DNA of 64,000 nucleotides, from contig NC_088775.1 in assembly GCF_954871325.1 (NCBI RefSeq), positions 52,801,561 through 52,865,560 on the forward strand. Reading direction: 5' to 3'. The position numbers and the translations under genes were made by a program. Below the pieces are notes generated by a model, which was not told where the DNA came from, ran no database searches, and saw nothing but the letters and a program-made list of their open reading frames with translations. Within the stretch, counting starts at the first letter, position 1. Each line of letters starts with the position of its first letter. Positions 45,875-58,690 of the stretch are shown here, one piece after another. The DNA is from Gordionus sp. m RMFG-2023. Its lineage: Eukaryota > Nematomorpha > Gordioida > Chordodea > Parachordodidae.

Positions 45875-47029
45875 TGAGATATCGGTAATATAGATATTTT
45901 GTTTAAGTGGAAATGGTAGAGATTCCAGGAGAAATTGTAGAGATTATTGGAAGTGTAAAAGTGATAATGTATTGCAGTAGTGAATCTAAAAGAAGAAAAA
46001 TAAAAATTTAAAATAATTTATTAAAATTGTAAAAATTGTCAACTTTATTAATACTTTCAATTACAATTAACTAAATAATTCAACACAAAATTTTACCACT
46101 TTATTAATAATTTAAATTACAATTAACTAAATAATTCAACACCATATTTTACAACTCATTAAAATAAATTCCAAAAAAACTACACAAAAAATTAACAAAA
46201 AATAATAATTATGATTTAATAAAAGTTTTTTTTTATATATAATTTCTCTTTTATTTTATAAATATTATAAGAATGAATATTCAAAATAAAATAAATCGAA
46301 GTTCATAATATAATAATTTAATCAAACAAATTAAATATTCATAAATATTAAATTACCATACAATAATAATAAAAAATTCCAATAACATAACTATTCAAAT
46401 ATACAAATTTAAAAATAACTATTTAACTATACAAAATTTAAAAAAATAAGTAAAATTCTATTCAAATATACAAATTAAAAAATAACTATTTAAATATACA
46501 AAAATGAAAAAAACAAGTAAATACAACATCACCCCCCTTAAATATTACTACAGCGTTTTAACCTGTTCCCCATTTTCCCGCACTGATAAAAACGCGTTAT
46601 TATCTGATGTTACAACCGCTCAGGAACAATACCTCAACTTATGCATTCCCCCATAAGACCAAAACTCTAATCTGCCTTTCTTGACCCAAATTTTCTCGAT
46701 ACTTCTTTCGTACTGTTGTCTTTTGGGCCTTTCCTGGAGTAATTCTCCCTATCTTTGTTGCTCTTCCATTCGTGCCTCTTCTACCCATCACTTGACTCCA
46801 TAGATCTATCTACTTACCTGATCTCAATCTTAATAATCTTATTTCCTTCTGAAATAGGATGCCATCTATAAAAGAATTACAATATAAATATATTTATATT
46901 TCTCAATATTCTAGTAAATTTTCATGACCCCCTTTTTTTTATATAATTCTTACATCTTCCTTTTTCCAAATACGTAAAATTTCTCATCAATAATCCATAT
47001 CATTATGTCTAACATCCATTTTATTCCAT

Positions 47030-47480
47030 CAAAATTATGATTCTCATAATTATGTTTATAATTATAATTCTCATAATTATGTCTATCATCAATTTTATTC
47101 TATCTGAAATTATGATTCTCATAATTATGTCTTTCATCAATTTCATTCCCTCAGAAATTATGACTCTCATAATTATGTCTATCATCAATTTCATTTCATC
47201 AGAAATTATGATTCTCATAATTATGTCTATCATCAATTTCATTCCCTCAAAAATTATGATTCTCATAATTATGTCTATCATCAATTTCATTCCATCAGAA
47301 ATTATGATTCTCATAATTATATCTAATGTGTTTATCATCAATTTATTATAATTCTCATAATTATGTCAATCATCAATATTATTCTATCTGAAATTATGAT
47401 TCTCATAATTATGTCTATCATCAATTTCATTCCCTCAGAAATAATGATTCTCATAATTATGTCTATCATAAATTTCATTG
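47030..47480. repeat. 48-bp minisatellite, about 9 copies
   Basis: Unit ATTATGTCTATCATCAATTT plus CATTCCATCAGAAATTATGA plus TTCTCATA; starts at 47077, 47125, 47173, 47221 and 47269, with one irregular unit at 47317. The period is a multiple of three, so it creates open frames on both strands that do not reflect genes. Confidence 0.92.
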
Positions 47481-47866
47481 TTACAATTTGAGATATCGGT
47501 AATATAGATATTGTATTGTTTAAGAGAAAATGGTAGAGATTCCGGGAGAAATTGTCGAGATTATTGGAATTGTTAAAGTGATAATGTATTATAGTAGTGA
47601 ATTTTATTAATACTTTCAATTACAATTAACTAAATAATTCAATACAAAATTTTACGACTTTATTAAAATGAATTCCAAAAAAATAACTACACAAAAACTT
47701 ATCAAAAAATAATAATCTTGATTTTATAAAAGTTTTCGTTTTTATATAATTTCTCATTTTTTTTATAAATATTATAAGAATCAATATTCAAAAATTAAAA
47801 CAAATCGATGTTCATAATATAATATTTTAATCAAACAAATTAAATATTCAAGTATAATCATATAAA

Positions 47867-49553
47867 TAGACCCATGAGCCGGCCGGCCATCTTTTTTGGT
47901 TACGCCGAAAACGCCGCCATTTAAGAAAATCACGCGCCGGCGCAGAAATTTCTTTCATATTTTTTCATATTTCATACCTTTTTATTCTAATAATTAGTCA
48001 ACATCCCTGTTGTAATTTTTTTAATGTCAAACAGGATTTTGATGAATTTTTATTTTCTACTACTTTAAAATCATAATTATATTGACGTCATTATAGAATT
48101 CAATCAATCAAAAATCTAAAATTCCAAAAGTTATCATAATTTTACATATTTTTAAAATGGATGCATCTACATTTAATAATTCTAGAAATAATTTTAGTAT
48201 CCTAACTCTGGATAGTAAAAAATCCATAGTCTGGAAATCTTTTTGCAAAAGAATTAGAGAAATTATTACTGCTCTAAGATATAAAACTGCAGAGCTTGAA
48301 TTTGAATTCGAAGAAGATCAAAATAATGTCTAAGTACAATAGATTTAACATCAGACATGTTAGATCTTGACAACATTGATCCATATCCGGTACCCGTTTT
48401 TAAATTGGCAATTCCAATGATAATAATAACAATAATTCCACGTATATGAAAATCTTAAAATTAAATATCCCAACACGTTAGCATAGTATATTAATTATGC
48501 TAGAAAGCATATCTGGATTAAATAAGAATTTAATTAATAATGTTTTGAAAAGAATTGGGAGGCACTTTCTCAAATTATCAAATTATGAATCTAAGCTGGT
48601 AGAAGAACGATTAGCATTTCTTTCAAAATTTAAAGAAACTGTCAAATTTCTTTCAGTACAAAAAGGGCCTACTTTAAACTTGGCGTTACTTTTTAGAAGT
48701 GAAATTGAAACAAATTTAATAGCAAATGATAGTGATAGTTCTAAAATCAATTCACTTAAGGAAAATATGCTAAAAAAACTTGCGTTACCATTTACGGTGT
48801 ATAATCTGCAAGTAATAATATATAAGTATATTCTTTTATTTTTTATTTAAAATTATCTAGGTATTGGCTTCTCTATTAGATCCAAGATTTCTAAAATTGA
48901 CAATTGTGTCAAAGTATTTAATAGAGCTAAATTGTTCAGCTGAATTTATAATAAAACATCTTAAACTTATAGAGAATGATGATAATCAGGTAGTAAATAT
49001 AGCTAATGAGGATAATGATGAATTATTAAATTTAAGTTATTTGACAAAATTGGCAAATAAACATTCAACAGTTAGGTGACTTAGAACAAGAATGCCATAG
49101 TTTTCTTGGAAAACGATATTCACAAGATGGACTTTCTAAATTTTTGGAAAGAAAAGTAGAGTAAACTTCCCAATCTTTCCAGGCTCGCCAAAAAATTCTT
49201 TGCATTCGGGTGACTAGCACACCTGGGGATCATTATTATCCCGAAAATTTAAATAAAATAATTTTTATACATGATAATTATAAAATTACGAAATCGATTT
49301 TGGATTTATAATGAGTTTCTATTAAATAAATATTAAAAAATATGCCGAGATATCTGTAGAGTAATGTATATTTTTTTAAAAAAATAATAAGCAATTAAAA
49401 AAATTTATGTTATAAAAATTTATAACTTCGCCGATTTACGCCGATTTACGCCGATTTAGTTGACGGCGGCTAAAAAACGGCGCGCCGCCGGCCGTCGATA
49501 GGATTTTTTGAAAATTGTGGCGGCCGCCGAGAGTTTGTCGGCGCACAGGTCTA
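47867..49553 (+). mobile_element. hAT element in the right LTR (1.69 kb)
   Basis: Ends TAGACCCATGAGCCGG and CGGCGCACAGGTCTA share the terminal TAGACC/GGTCTA; flanks CATATAAA (47859-47866) and CATATACA (49554-49561) form an 8-bp duplication with one mismatch. Both subterminal regions are rich in CGCCG/CGGCG motifs, in strong contrast with the AT-rich interior. It encodes transposase parts on the plus strand but lacks the C-terminal domain. Confidence 0.88.
48157..49079 (+). pseudogene. BED-type hAT transposase fragments
   Basis: A 58-codon frame (48157-48333) begins MDASTFNNS and has SKKSIVWKSFCKRIREI, like the start of a BED finger (VWK-F). After a gap, 48497-48850 encodes NNVLKRIGRHFLKLSNYESK and AFLSKFKETVKFLSVQKGP. 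After a likely intron, 48864-49079 begins with LASLLDPRFLKL, the conserved block that precedes the dimerisation domain. The catalytic centre between 48333 and 48497 and the C-terminus are missing, so it cannot be active. Confidence 0.75.
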
Positions 49554-49699
49554 CATATACATAAATATAATAAAATATAAAACTAAATATTAAATTACCA
49601 TACAGTAATAATCAAAAATTCCAATAACATAACTATTCAAATATAAAAATTTAAAAACAACTATTTAACTATACAAAACAAGTAAAATACTATTCAAAT

Positions 49700-52600
49700 T
49701 AGAGGTCTGCATTGGTTGGGTTTACCGCCCGCCCGCCCACGCTCGCTTATCTAAATGGGAGGGCGGGTAAAAATTTTTTAAGAACGGGCAGGCGGGCGGG
49801 CTAAAAAAATTAAAAATTTTTATTTTAATTAATAAAAAGTTCTTATGAACTTAAAAAATAAAAAAGCCTTTTTCTGGTATAACTTTTTATAAAATAAATC
49901 AACTTTTTTCTTCAATTAACTTTTTCTACAAATAAAAACAAACTTTTTTCTATAAACAAATTAAAATCTCCTTTTATGGTAATGAAATAAAACTTTTTTC
50001 TTAAAATAAATAATTTTTAGATATATAAAATTAAAATTTCCTTTTTTGGGAATAATGAAATTACTCCATTCTATTATTTTATTTTAGTAATGATTGTTTA
50101 TCTTTATATTGCCCTCTTTATTTTCATTTTCATTTTTATTTTCTTATATAATATATAAATTTTATTTTTTATAATATAATTTTAACAAAATAATATTTTT
50201 TAATTTAATTTTAAATTATGAATAAAGAATATATAGCTAAGAAAATAAAAAATAATTTTTATAAGATAAAAAAACAATGAAGATAATAATAATAAACTTA
50301 AATCCTCAATGTGGAAACAATTTAAAATTATTTTTGATGAAAATGACAAAAAGCTAGATTGGATTCGCTGCAATGATTGCGAGCCCATCTTTAAATATAA
50401 TAGCAAAAGTGGCACCTCCTTCTTCCTTCGGCATCAATGTTCATCTGCAAATTATAAAGATTTGATAGATAATAAAAAAATAACTGGATATTTTGAAAAA
50501 GACAATTCTCAATTAAACAAAACGATAAAATCTGGTCTAATAGCGAATTTTGTAGAATATTGCGCTAGAGACATTAGGTATTTTAATTTAATAAATTATT
50601 CTTTTATCTTTTTTAGGCCATTTCAAGCAGTTCAAGGACCTGGATTTATAAATATTTTACAAAGATTTGCCGACTTAGGGGCAACATATGGTAAATTGGA
50701 TGTTAATAAGATCACCCCTTGTGCTACAACAGTTAGCCGCAACGTATCCAAAGTTACTGAGAATCTTAAGGAAATATTATTTCCTAAAATTGTAGAAATC
50801 ATTATATACAAAATTGGAAATTAGAAAAAAAATTTCTTTTTATTTCAAAATTTCAAGATGAAAAAAAGACGGGAGAAAATATTCTTAAAGAATTTTTAAA
50901 AATTTTTTTAAAAATTGGTGTTCCCCGAGAATATTTTTCCAAGCTCATCTTTGTTACGGATCAAGGAGCAAATATTAAAAAAACTTTGGAAGGGTAAATT
51001 TTTTATTAAATAAAATTTAATTATTAGATAGATATTATAATAATTTCTGAGAGATATTGTATACACCTAAAGAAAAAACATTCATATTTAAAGAACTATA
51101 TTTTCCTTTTATTTTTTCAAATATTAGATCTAATAGACTAAACTGTTCAGCACCTGAACACAATACTTCGTAATACCTTCCAGTCAACTTTTATTTTAGA
51201 AAATGCTCCCGAGATTAATAATATTTTGGTAACTGCAAAATCATTGACGACTTATTTCAAACAAAGTGGCAACGTAAAATATCTAAGCAAGACGTTACTA
51301 CAAAATATTGATATAAGCTGGAATACAGCATAATATGCTACAAAGCATTTATATAATGTATGATGAGATTTTTTTATTTTTACAATCTCGTGATATGACT
51401 GAAAAAATGGGATCTATGGGAAAGGAAGATTTAAAAACACTGATAGATTATTTGGAACCATATAAAGATGCAACTAATGCTCTTGAGGGTGATTGCAGGC
51501 CTGCACTACAGAATGTTCTTATATGGTATGAAAATTAATATTTTGGGATTTATGCCCATTTTTTCTTTATTTATAAAGGTATAATCTTCTACATTAGCAT
51601 AATGAAATAAATATGAATATAATGGAGAGAAAAATAAAATGCGAAAAAGAAATAGATATAATAAAGAAAAGAGCTAAAAATTTATAATTGAAAAATTTAA
51701 AATTCATATGCTCCATAAAGTTTCAAAATTTTTAATATTAAAGTTCCTACAAATGAGGATGCTGTCGTCGGAAGAAGTTAATGAAGTAAAAAAACATATT
51801 GAAAACTTGTTAGATTTGATTTGCATAGAAGAATGTAACATCGACGTAGATGAAAATTTGATTTTACCAGCAAAGAGAATCCAATTAAAAGGTATTAATA
51901 AATTATAAATTCGTTTAGCTACTTATTAAATGTAATATTTGAAATAAATAGCATCCACATCAAAATTAAACCCCAACAGATGGGAGGATGAGGTTGTTAC
52001 TGAGGATAGTACCGTACATAATGACATAACAAAATATTTAAATCTTAAAGTAACCATTTTTGATAAGTACAATTTAGCATAATTATAAGATGCATATATT
52101 ACAATTAATATAAATTTAAATTACTTTTATAAATTTATTATTATTAGTTCACTTTTATTTAAAGATTTCAATTGAGGAAGAGGATATACTTCAAAAGGAT
52201 GTCCTACTTTGGTGGAAACGACAAGAAAAAGATTTGCCAAAGCTATCAAGATTAACAAGAAAAATATTAGCAATTCCTGCAACTAGTGCTACTTCTGAAG
52301 GATTTAGCATTGCCGGAAGGTTTTTAGAACAAAGAAGAACGTGTTTGAATCCCGAAAATGTGGATTCATTATTATTTTTGCATTATAATTACTTATAATA
52401 TTTATTTTATATTTATATTTTATAAATATTTTATTTGATAAAATAAATTATCCATAATTTAAATTGATATTTTTTGAGTATAGTAATTTCCTAAATTATA
52501 AAACTTATAGAGATGTAATGTTGAAACTATTTCCATTAGATGCCTAAAATAGCGGGCTTGGGTAAAAATTTTTTTATAAATAATGGGCGAGCGGGTAAAA

Positions 52601-52723
52601 AATTTCTGACTAATGGGCGGGCGCAAGAAATTTTAGACTAATGAGCGGGCGGGCGGGTAAAAATTTTTAGATTAATGGGCGGGCGGGCATATTATCCAAA
52701 AACCCGCTCAAAGCAGACCTCCA
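49700..52723 (+). mobile_element. hAT element in the right LTR (3.0 kb)
   Basis: Ends TAGAGGTCTGC and GCAGACCTCCA, flanked by ATTCAAAT on both sides (49692-49699 and 52724-52731). GGGCGGGC/GCCCGCCC arrays occupy both subterminal regions (49725-49805 and 52550-52700). The end sequence is related to the TAGAGAACTGCA group of 28168-35347. It encodes a decayed BED-type transposase on the plus strand. Confidence 0.95.
50309..52398 (+). pseudogene. BED-type hAT transposase, several breaks
   Basis: The first open frame (50309-50824) has a BED zinc finger: WKQFKIIFDEN, then IRCNDCEPIFKYNSKSG (C-x2-C) and FFLRHQCSS (H-x-C), then ITGYFEKDN and CATTVSRNVSKVTENLKEI. Next come KKTGENILKEFLKIF and FVTDQGANIKKTLEG (50865-50995), an intron-like gap, NAPEINNILVTAKSLTTYFK (51200-51260), AALQNVLIWYEN-like helices to 51538, and 51708-51908. 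The C-terminal domain (about 52200-52398) reads LAIPATSATSEGFSIAGRFL and LLFLHYNYL. The segment expected before KKTGEN (the DMWT--YK block) is missing and several frame changes occur. Family-typical Glu-Arg at SSERAFS is here SEGFS, one residue short. Confidence 0.85.
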
Positions 52724-52792
52724 ATTCAAATATACAAATTAAAAAATAACTATTTAAATATACAAAAATAAAAAAAACAAGTAAATACAACA

Positions 52793-53344
52793 GTTAATTG
52801 TATTCATAATACTTATAAGTTTAATACAATAATTAATCAAATAATACAAGTATCATAATCAATTTAATGTATTTATATATATTATTTACGTGATACGTAA
52901 TATATAGCGCTTCTGCCCTCTAGCGTTGAAGGTTCAACAGAGCTAAGCCAGGTTTTCCTCATTTCCATCTAATTGTAATAATTTAATTTGGGTATAAAAA
53001 TAAAAATATGAGGAGCCCTCTACACGTTTGTGGGCAAGCCGCAAGTACTTGTAGGCACAAAACCTCTATAAGCTTATTAAAAATGAGTGGGGCAAAAAAA
53101 GAGCCTACACCCGAGAACTACAGTAAAATTTAATTACTTTAAAGGTGGGTGATGGTTGATTTTAAGTTTAATTTCTTTAGTGTAAGTTATGATTACTATC
53201 AATATTGAGATATAATGTTCGTAGAATCGATTCAGTTTGCTATTTTTTATATATATTATTTTCATTATTAACTTCACTATTTCTTGATATTAACTCGTTG
53301 TCAATGTTAAGCAACTCGAATATTTATTATGATATACAACATAT
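52793..53344. other. AT-rich spacer
   Basis: A less AT-rich patch at 52910-53150 (TCTGCCCTCTAGCGTTGAAG; CACGTTTGTGGGCAAGCC) has no recognised product on either strand. Confidence 0.35.
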
Positions 53345-54050
53345 CAATCATTAAATATCATATATGTAACAAGGGGGAGAAATTTATCTTCTGATTTTAG
53401 AAGTATTCAACCATTTCAATCTAAAAAAAGAAGAGCATATATTCTTTCATTATTAAATACAATATTTTATTCAATTTATCAATTTTTTATAAATATTTAT
53501 TAATCTTACTACAACTTCATGCACTGGCGAAAAGGTCATGAGCAAAATAAAATTAATCAAAACAAGACTTCATTGTAGAGATCTGCAAATTCCGGCCTGA
53601 GTCCGTTATTTTTAAAAAATAATTTTGGTTCGGACTGGGTCGGACTAGTGTTTTTTAAAAAATTTGGACCTAGCCGGGTCGGGTTTTAAATTGATATATT
53701 TTAAAATTTTTGCAAGAAATTAGACAATATTTTTAATTTATAGAATATTTACAACTTAAAAATATTAAAATTCTTTATATTTATAAATTTGGACCAAGCC
53801 GGGCGGACAAATAATTATTATTGCGGGTCGAGCTTTAGGGAATAAAAAAATTGGATTGGAGGCCGGACAAATTAAAAAAAATATCGTATTGCGCCGAGCT
53901 TGAAAAATAAGGCCCGATGTAGATCACTAATTTGGAATACCTTAAAAGATTTATTTCTTAATAATTTAACTATTTTATCAATGGAACAAAATTTATTTAA
54001 TTAATTAAATATCGATAAAATTATAACTTCTTTCGCTTTATCGTCCTATA
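53345..54050 (+). pseudogene. hAT C-terminal relic related to the inner hAT, interrupted by a small insert
   Basis: 53525-53575 and 53940-54045 closely match the C-terminal coding end of the element at 28533-31101 (blocks AAGGTCATGAGCAAAATAAA and TTATTTCTTAATAATTTAAC). The two pieces are separated by a 354-bp insert, 53576-53929, with ends TAGAGATCTGC and GTAGATCACTA and GGGTCGG-type repeats. That insert is a MITE related to the TAGAGAACTGCA hAT group; no exact target duplication is visible. The relic ends where the MULE-like end begins at 54057. Confidence 0.75.
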
Positions 54051-54056
54051 ATTTGG

Positions 54057-54352
54057 GGTATGACTAAATACTGCATTGCTAAACTGCATTGCTAAACTGC
54101 ATTGCTAAAAAGCAATTAATCATAATCAATCAAAATTTGATTATATAATATATTTTTTTAAATAATTTTCAAAATCATTTTTTTTAATGTACATAAATCA
54201 ATTTTTTATTAAGTAAAAAATTGAGATTAAATATCAAATAATTTAAAATTCTATTTTTACTTAATATTATTAGAAAAAAAAATATATTTACTAGCTTAAT
54301 ACAACTTAAATTTTATTTTTCAATTACAAAATTTAACAAATATATATCTATA
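54057..54352 (+). repeat. isolated end of the MULE-like element
   Basis: Near-identical to 21861-22150 in the same orientation, starting GGTATGACTAAATACTGC, with an extra tandem CATTGCTAAACTG. It stops abruptly at TATCTATAAG, where the 14-bp array region begins. Only one end is present. Confidence 0.88.
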
Positions 54353-54374
54353 AGCGTATCACGTCAAAACCGCG

Positions 54375-54795
54375 AAACTTTTTCCGAGAAATGCATTATC
54401 GCGAATGCATTACCGCGAATGTTGATTACCGCCAAACGATATTATAGCGAATGCATTACCGCGAATGCATTACCGCGAATGCATCATAGTGAAAACAGTA
54501 TCGTAAATGCAGTATATCGAATGCATTATCGCAAAAAAATTATCGCGAATGCATTACAGCGAATGTATGACCGCGAATGCATTATCGCGAATGTATTTTC
54601 GCGAATGTATTTTAGCGAATGTATTAGCGCGATTGATTAGAGCGAATGCAATACCGCGAAATTATTATCGCAAATGCATTACAGCGAATATATTATCGCG
54701 AATGCAATATCTCGAATGCTTTATAGAAAATGCATTACAGCGAATTCATTATCGCGAATGTAATATGATGAATTAGTTATCACGTATGCAATACT
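54375..54795. repeat. 14-bp terminal array, right copy, left end
   Basis: About 28 units of GCGAATGCATTAYC. Adjacent units create TCGCGA and ATGCAT palindromes. Open frames across it are artefacts of the repeat. Confidence 0.95.
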
Positions 54796-56402
54796 GATTT
54801 ATATTTGACAAATGATCGATATAATTAATATAAAGTTTTAAAATTCTTTACTACTTATCCAATTACTTCTTAATAAATAGTTCATCTTTATTATGTTTTT
54901 ATATTTTAAATATATTAAGAACAATAAATTTGTCATCTTTTGGAAATTCCTAGCTGATAATATTTTTCCCAATCTCTATTTTTCTAAAGAAATTCTTTAA
55001 ACTCCCTAATTATATTGTAACTCATTTAGCAAGTTGAGACCTTTTTCAAAAAACGAGAAAACCAGCCTAATTGACGTTTCTATATTTATTTAACGTAGCG
55101 TTTTTAAATTTTTGTAACTCTAAAACACGTCAAAAACACGTCACTTGCTATTTATGAAGTTTCGTATCCTCAATTTTTTTTAATAATTAGATTAAATCGT
55201 TTTTTAAAAAATTTGAAATACTAATATTGGACAAAAAATAACTTAAGACCCTTATTTATTTTTATTTATTTAAAAATAGGCTAAACGTGTTCCCATTATA
55301 TTGATCTATAGCTGAACGCTCGCCTTTTTTTTAAATTTTTTTCGTAAAACACGAAGCATATTTTGAGATCCGTAAAATTATTAAAATATTAAAAATTTAT
55401 GTAATTAATCTATCCTTTTTTTCTTGCATGAACCTGACAATAAACACCAATTTGATATTAAGGCCCATATTTTACCAATTGTTTTTTCAAGTTTGTAAGA
55501 TTCAAAAGGTTGTAGCCTATTACTTGATAGTTTTTCGATATATGGAACCCGTATCTTGAGGTCTCTTTAAAGCTGTTGAACTGGACTAATATTCCACTTT
55601 CTTCTAGAAAATCAGGAATTAAACTTCTTTCCAATTTTTCTTCTCATGGCATAATTTTATCATTATCAGATCTTCTCTTGATAAAATAATTAATTTACAA
55701 AATTACCGTATATGCTTATATTGTTAGTGGCATTTAATAATGAGATTTCATTTTTTTGATAATACCGAAATATTATGTTATAGTTTATGATTTAGGAGAA
55801 GTTTTAAAAAAGATGAGAAAATTTAAAATATTTTGAGATTATTAAGATACACAAAAAAATAGATTTCATAAAAAGAACGATGACACGTTTCAAAGTTATA
55901 AAGATTTAAAAACGTAACGCTTTTTAGTCAACCGGTAAATAATCTAAATTTTTGATCTCATGATCAACTTTCTTCCAATAGTAGGGACTAGGACTATTCG
56001 GCGTTTTTGTCAAAATCATCATAAGACTGAAAATAATTGTTGTATTTGAATTTATAAAATACTATGAGATAGCCCAACAAACATTTACCTAAAGTTATAC
56101 ATTAATAAATATTTTTAATATTTTATTGATTCTAATAAAAGTTAAATTTTTCCCCAACAAGCCCCAAACCAGGGGCTTGAAGATTCCATTGGTTTATTAA
56201 GTCTCTTACATAGATGAATATAATGATATAATACATCATTTGCATCTAAATAATTTAATAATAATGTCAAAATATGACATTTTATTAATTTTAAAAAATG
56301 TTTAAGTTTTTAATTATTTTTTAAATTTTAATAATTATCATATAAAATTAATTTAAAGCTATAATAGTAGCCAATGAATACTTATTATATCATATTTTTA
56401 AG

Positions 56403-57309
56403 CAGAGTTGGGCAGTACCGCGAATACTTGTATCTAAGATACAAGATCCTTTTGTATCTTGTACTCAGTATCTTATTGACATTTTTAAGAAGATACTAGT
56501 ATCTGCATCTAAGATCCTTTATTTTGAAAATAATCTTGTATCTTTTTCATTTTCTTTAAAAAGATACAGATACAGATTCTTTTTAATATTCATGTTTAAA
56601 ACATTTACATATCACACAATGTAACTTTATTTTCTTCGTGAAATCTTGTATTATTTTCTTTATTTTTTCCCGCTATATTTTAAATATATTGATAACCAAA
56701 ATTAGTTAGAAGTTTTACAGGTCACAAAGATTGATAGATTAAAAATAACAACACCAAAACTAAATAAGATAGGGACATATTTTATATGTAATATTTTTTA
56801 ATTTGTAGAATGTTTAACAATCATAGTAGTGAAGATGAAATTATGGAGATAGGTTCTCCTGAATCAAATCCGAATCTTAAAATTCTAGATGGAAAATATA
56901 AAGTAATTCATGTGAAAAAGTTTTCAGCTCCCATTAAATATATTACTCTCCCTTCCCTGTTTAAGCTATTAATGGGAAAAAACTAATATTAAAATCCCTG
57001 TTTATTATAATTAATTCATTAATAAATATTTTATTAATTATTGCAAATATTCATTCTTATATGTGTATGCTATGTTCTTCATAAATAATAAAAACTGTAT
57101 TTTATAAACTATTCTAATTTAATTAAAATGATAATTTAAAAGTATCTTGTATTTAAAATACTCTAATTTAGTAAAAGATACAAGTATCTTTTATCTTGTA
57201 TCTTTTTGATATTTTGAAAAAATACTAGTATCTGTATCTAAGATTCATTTTTTTATTAAGAATCTGTATCTGTATCTAGATTCTTTTTCTGGAGGACCGC
57301 CCAACTCTG
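56403..57309 (+). mobile_element. 907-bp hAT-type element with GATAC-rich ends
   Basis: Ends CAGAGTTGGGC and GCCCAACTCTG are perfect inverted repeats, flanked by TTTTTAAG (56395-56402 and 57310-57317). The homologous site in the left copy (18167-18190) is uninterrupted. Subterminal regions contain many AAGATACAAGTATC and AGATACAGATAC motifs. A truncated copy of the right end is at 10810-10987. Confidence 0.93.
56810..56986 (+). CDS. 58-residue open frame inside the hAT-type element
   Basis: Starts MFNNHSSEDEIMEIGSPES, continues KILDGKYKVIHVKKFSAPIK and ends KLLMGKN. It is not repeat-driven and has an acidic N-terminus followed by a basic part. It might be the first exon of the lost transposase or an unrelated remnant. 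No relatives recognised. Confidence 0.35.
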   Translation: MFNNHSSEDEIMEIGSPESNPNLKILDGKYKVIHVKKFSAPIKYITLPSLFKLLMGKN

Positions 57310-57639
57310 TTTTTAAGCATAATTTAATTGATTCAGCTAGCCTTGATTCTAATAGCTTCTAGTTATTCATATGATTAATCCTATCCAGCGCGAAGATAAT
57401 TTTTTCTTTTTATTATAGTAAAATTTTTTTTTATCTATAAATATAATATAATTTAAATTTTTCAAAAATATTTTTTAAAAAATAAATGGTTCATATAGAT
57501 ATAACCACCCCCCTCCCCACCCCCAGCCATATCTGGAGGCAAATTTTTAAATAAGATAAGATGAAGGGGAACATTGCATTGATTAGACTTCCATCTTATA
57601 AATCTTATAGCTTTAAGTTTAAAACAAATAATAGGCCAG

Positions 57640-58690
57640 GTGCCGTCATATAAATTCTCGGAATACCCTTGAATAAAAAAATGGATAAAATAATCTTAAA
57701 AAAAATTATTCAAAGCTGGGCGATAAAATAATATGATAAAATTTTAAAAATAAAAAAAGATTTTTTCTTGTCCCAAAATATAAATCCTTGTATTGTTTAT
57801 GATAGATAATTTTTTAGCTAATCTTGGACAACTTTCATTACAAATTATATCTTAAAAATTTGGCGAATTTAAAGTGATCTATAGCAGGGACTTGGAGAGC
57901 ACTTTTTTTTAAATATATTTTTTAAACAAAATTTTTATGTTTTAAATTTAATTATCTCGGCCGAGGCCTGTTTATGAATATTTATGATAACATTTTTGAG
58001 TTTTCGGTTGTTATTTTTTTAAATATGCTAAACAATTAAATAGAAGTAGTAATGTTAAAATTATGAAAATGTTTCTTTCTTTATCAGTTCCTATTAGTGC
58101 TTTGCTTTAACTAGTAGAGTAGCCAGTTTAAAAAAAACTATCAGCAACTAAGCCAGTCTCACGTCAATTTTTTAGAAATTTTATCAATATTTAATGATTT
58201 GTGAGTTATTTTAAACTGCACTGCCCGGCTCGAATTTCTTTAAAATATATTATATCATAGATAATAACGGTAATTTAAAATATGTGGTTATAAAATATAT
58301 AGCCCGGCCCTTGTATTTTTAAAAAAAATTTTTAGGCTGGGCCCGGGTATATTTAAAAAAAATAAAATACAGCCCGGTCCGTGTACCGAGCCGGGTTTAA
58401 GGCTGGGTCTGTGATCTAATTTAATGCGCGTTTTTAATTTTCCTGATAAATGTGATTTTACCCAATTTATTCCGAAGAGAATCTACTCTGAGAATTTCAT
58501 ATGATTTTGCTAAAAAAAATTTGTATTTAACAATTTATAATGAAAATCCATATATAAAAAGGTAGTCAAAATTAAGGTAAGGTGATAGTTTGATGGGTAT
58601 TTTGTTCTATTTTTTGCATTTTAAATAATTAATTGAGCGCGTTAAATTTTTAATCTGATATTGACGGAAAACTGTATTCTAATATGTGTA
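57640..58690. repeat. segment present only in the right Foldback-like copy
   Basis: Inverted, diverged copy of 12890-14070 for most of its length. The left Foldback-like copy has no equivalent between about 17790 and 17215, so this segment was inserted in the right copy or lost from the left. Exact borders and a target duplication were not resolved. Confidence 0.55.

Larger units (their letters stand above)
45875..52792 (-). mobile_element. LTR-bounded fossil interrupted by two hAT insertions
   Basis: Two direct repeats begin TGAGATATCGG and end AATACAACA: 45875-46528, and 47489-52792, where the second is split by hAT elements. Between them lies about 960 bp containing a 48-bp minisatellite and weak coding traces. 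On the minus strand a purine tract (AAGGGGGGTGA) precedes the repeat at 46528. No clear primer-binding site or matching target duplication was seen, so the two repeats may come from a tandem or recombined pair linked to Ty3 fossil 2. Broken and old. Confidence 0.7.

Noticed and set aside
47021-47619. Long open frames on both strands with repeating IIM/SEI-type peptides
   Set aside because: They are produced by the 48-bp minisatellite, whose period is a multiple of three; there is no independent coding signal.
54419-54776. Open frames with repeated NALSRMHYRECI-like peptides, also at 59336-59602
   Set aside because: Translation of the 14-bp array; three units make 42 bp, so all frames stay open by chance.
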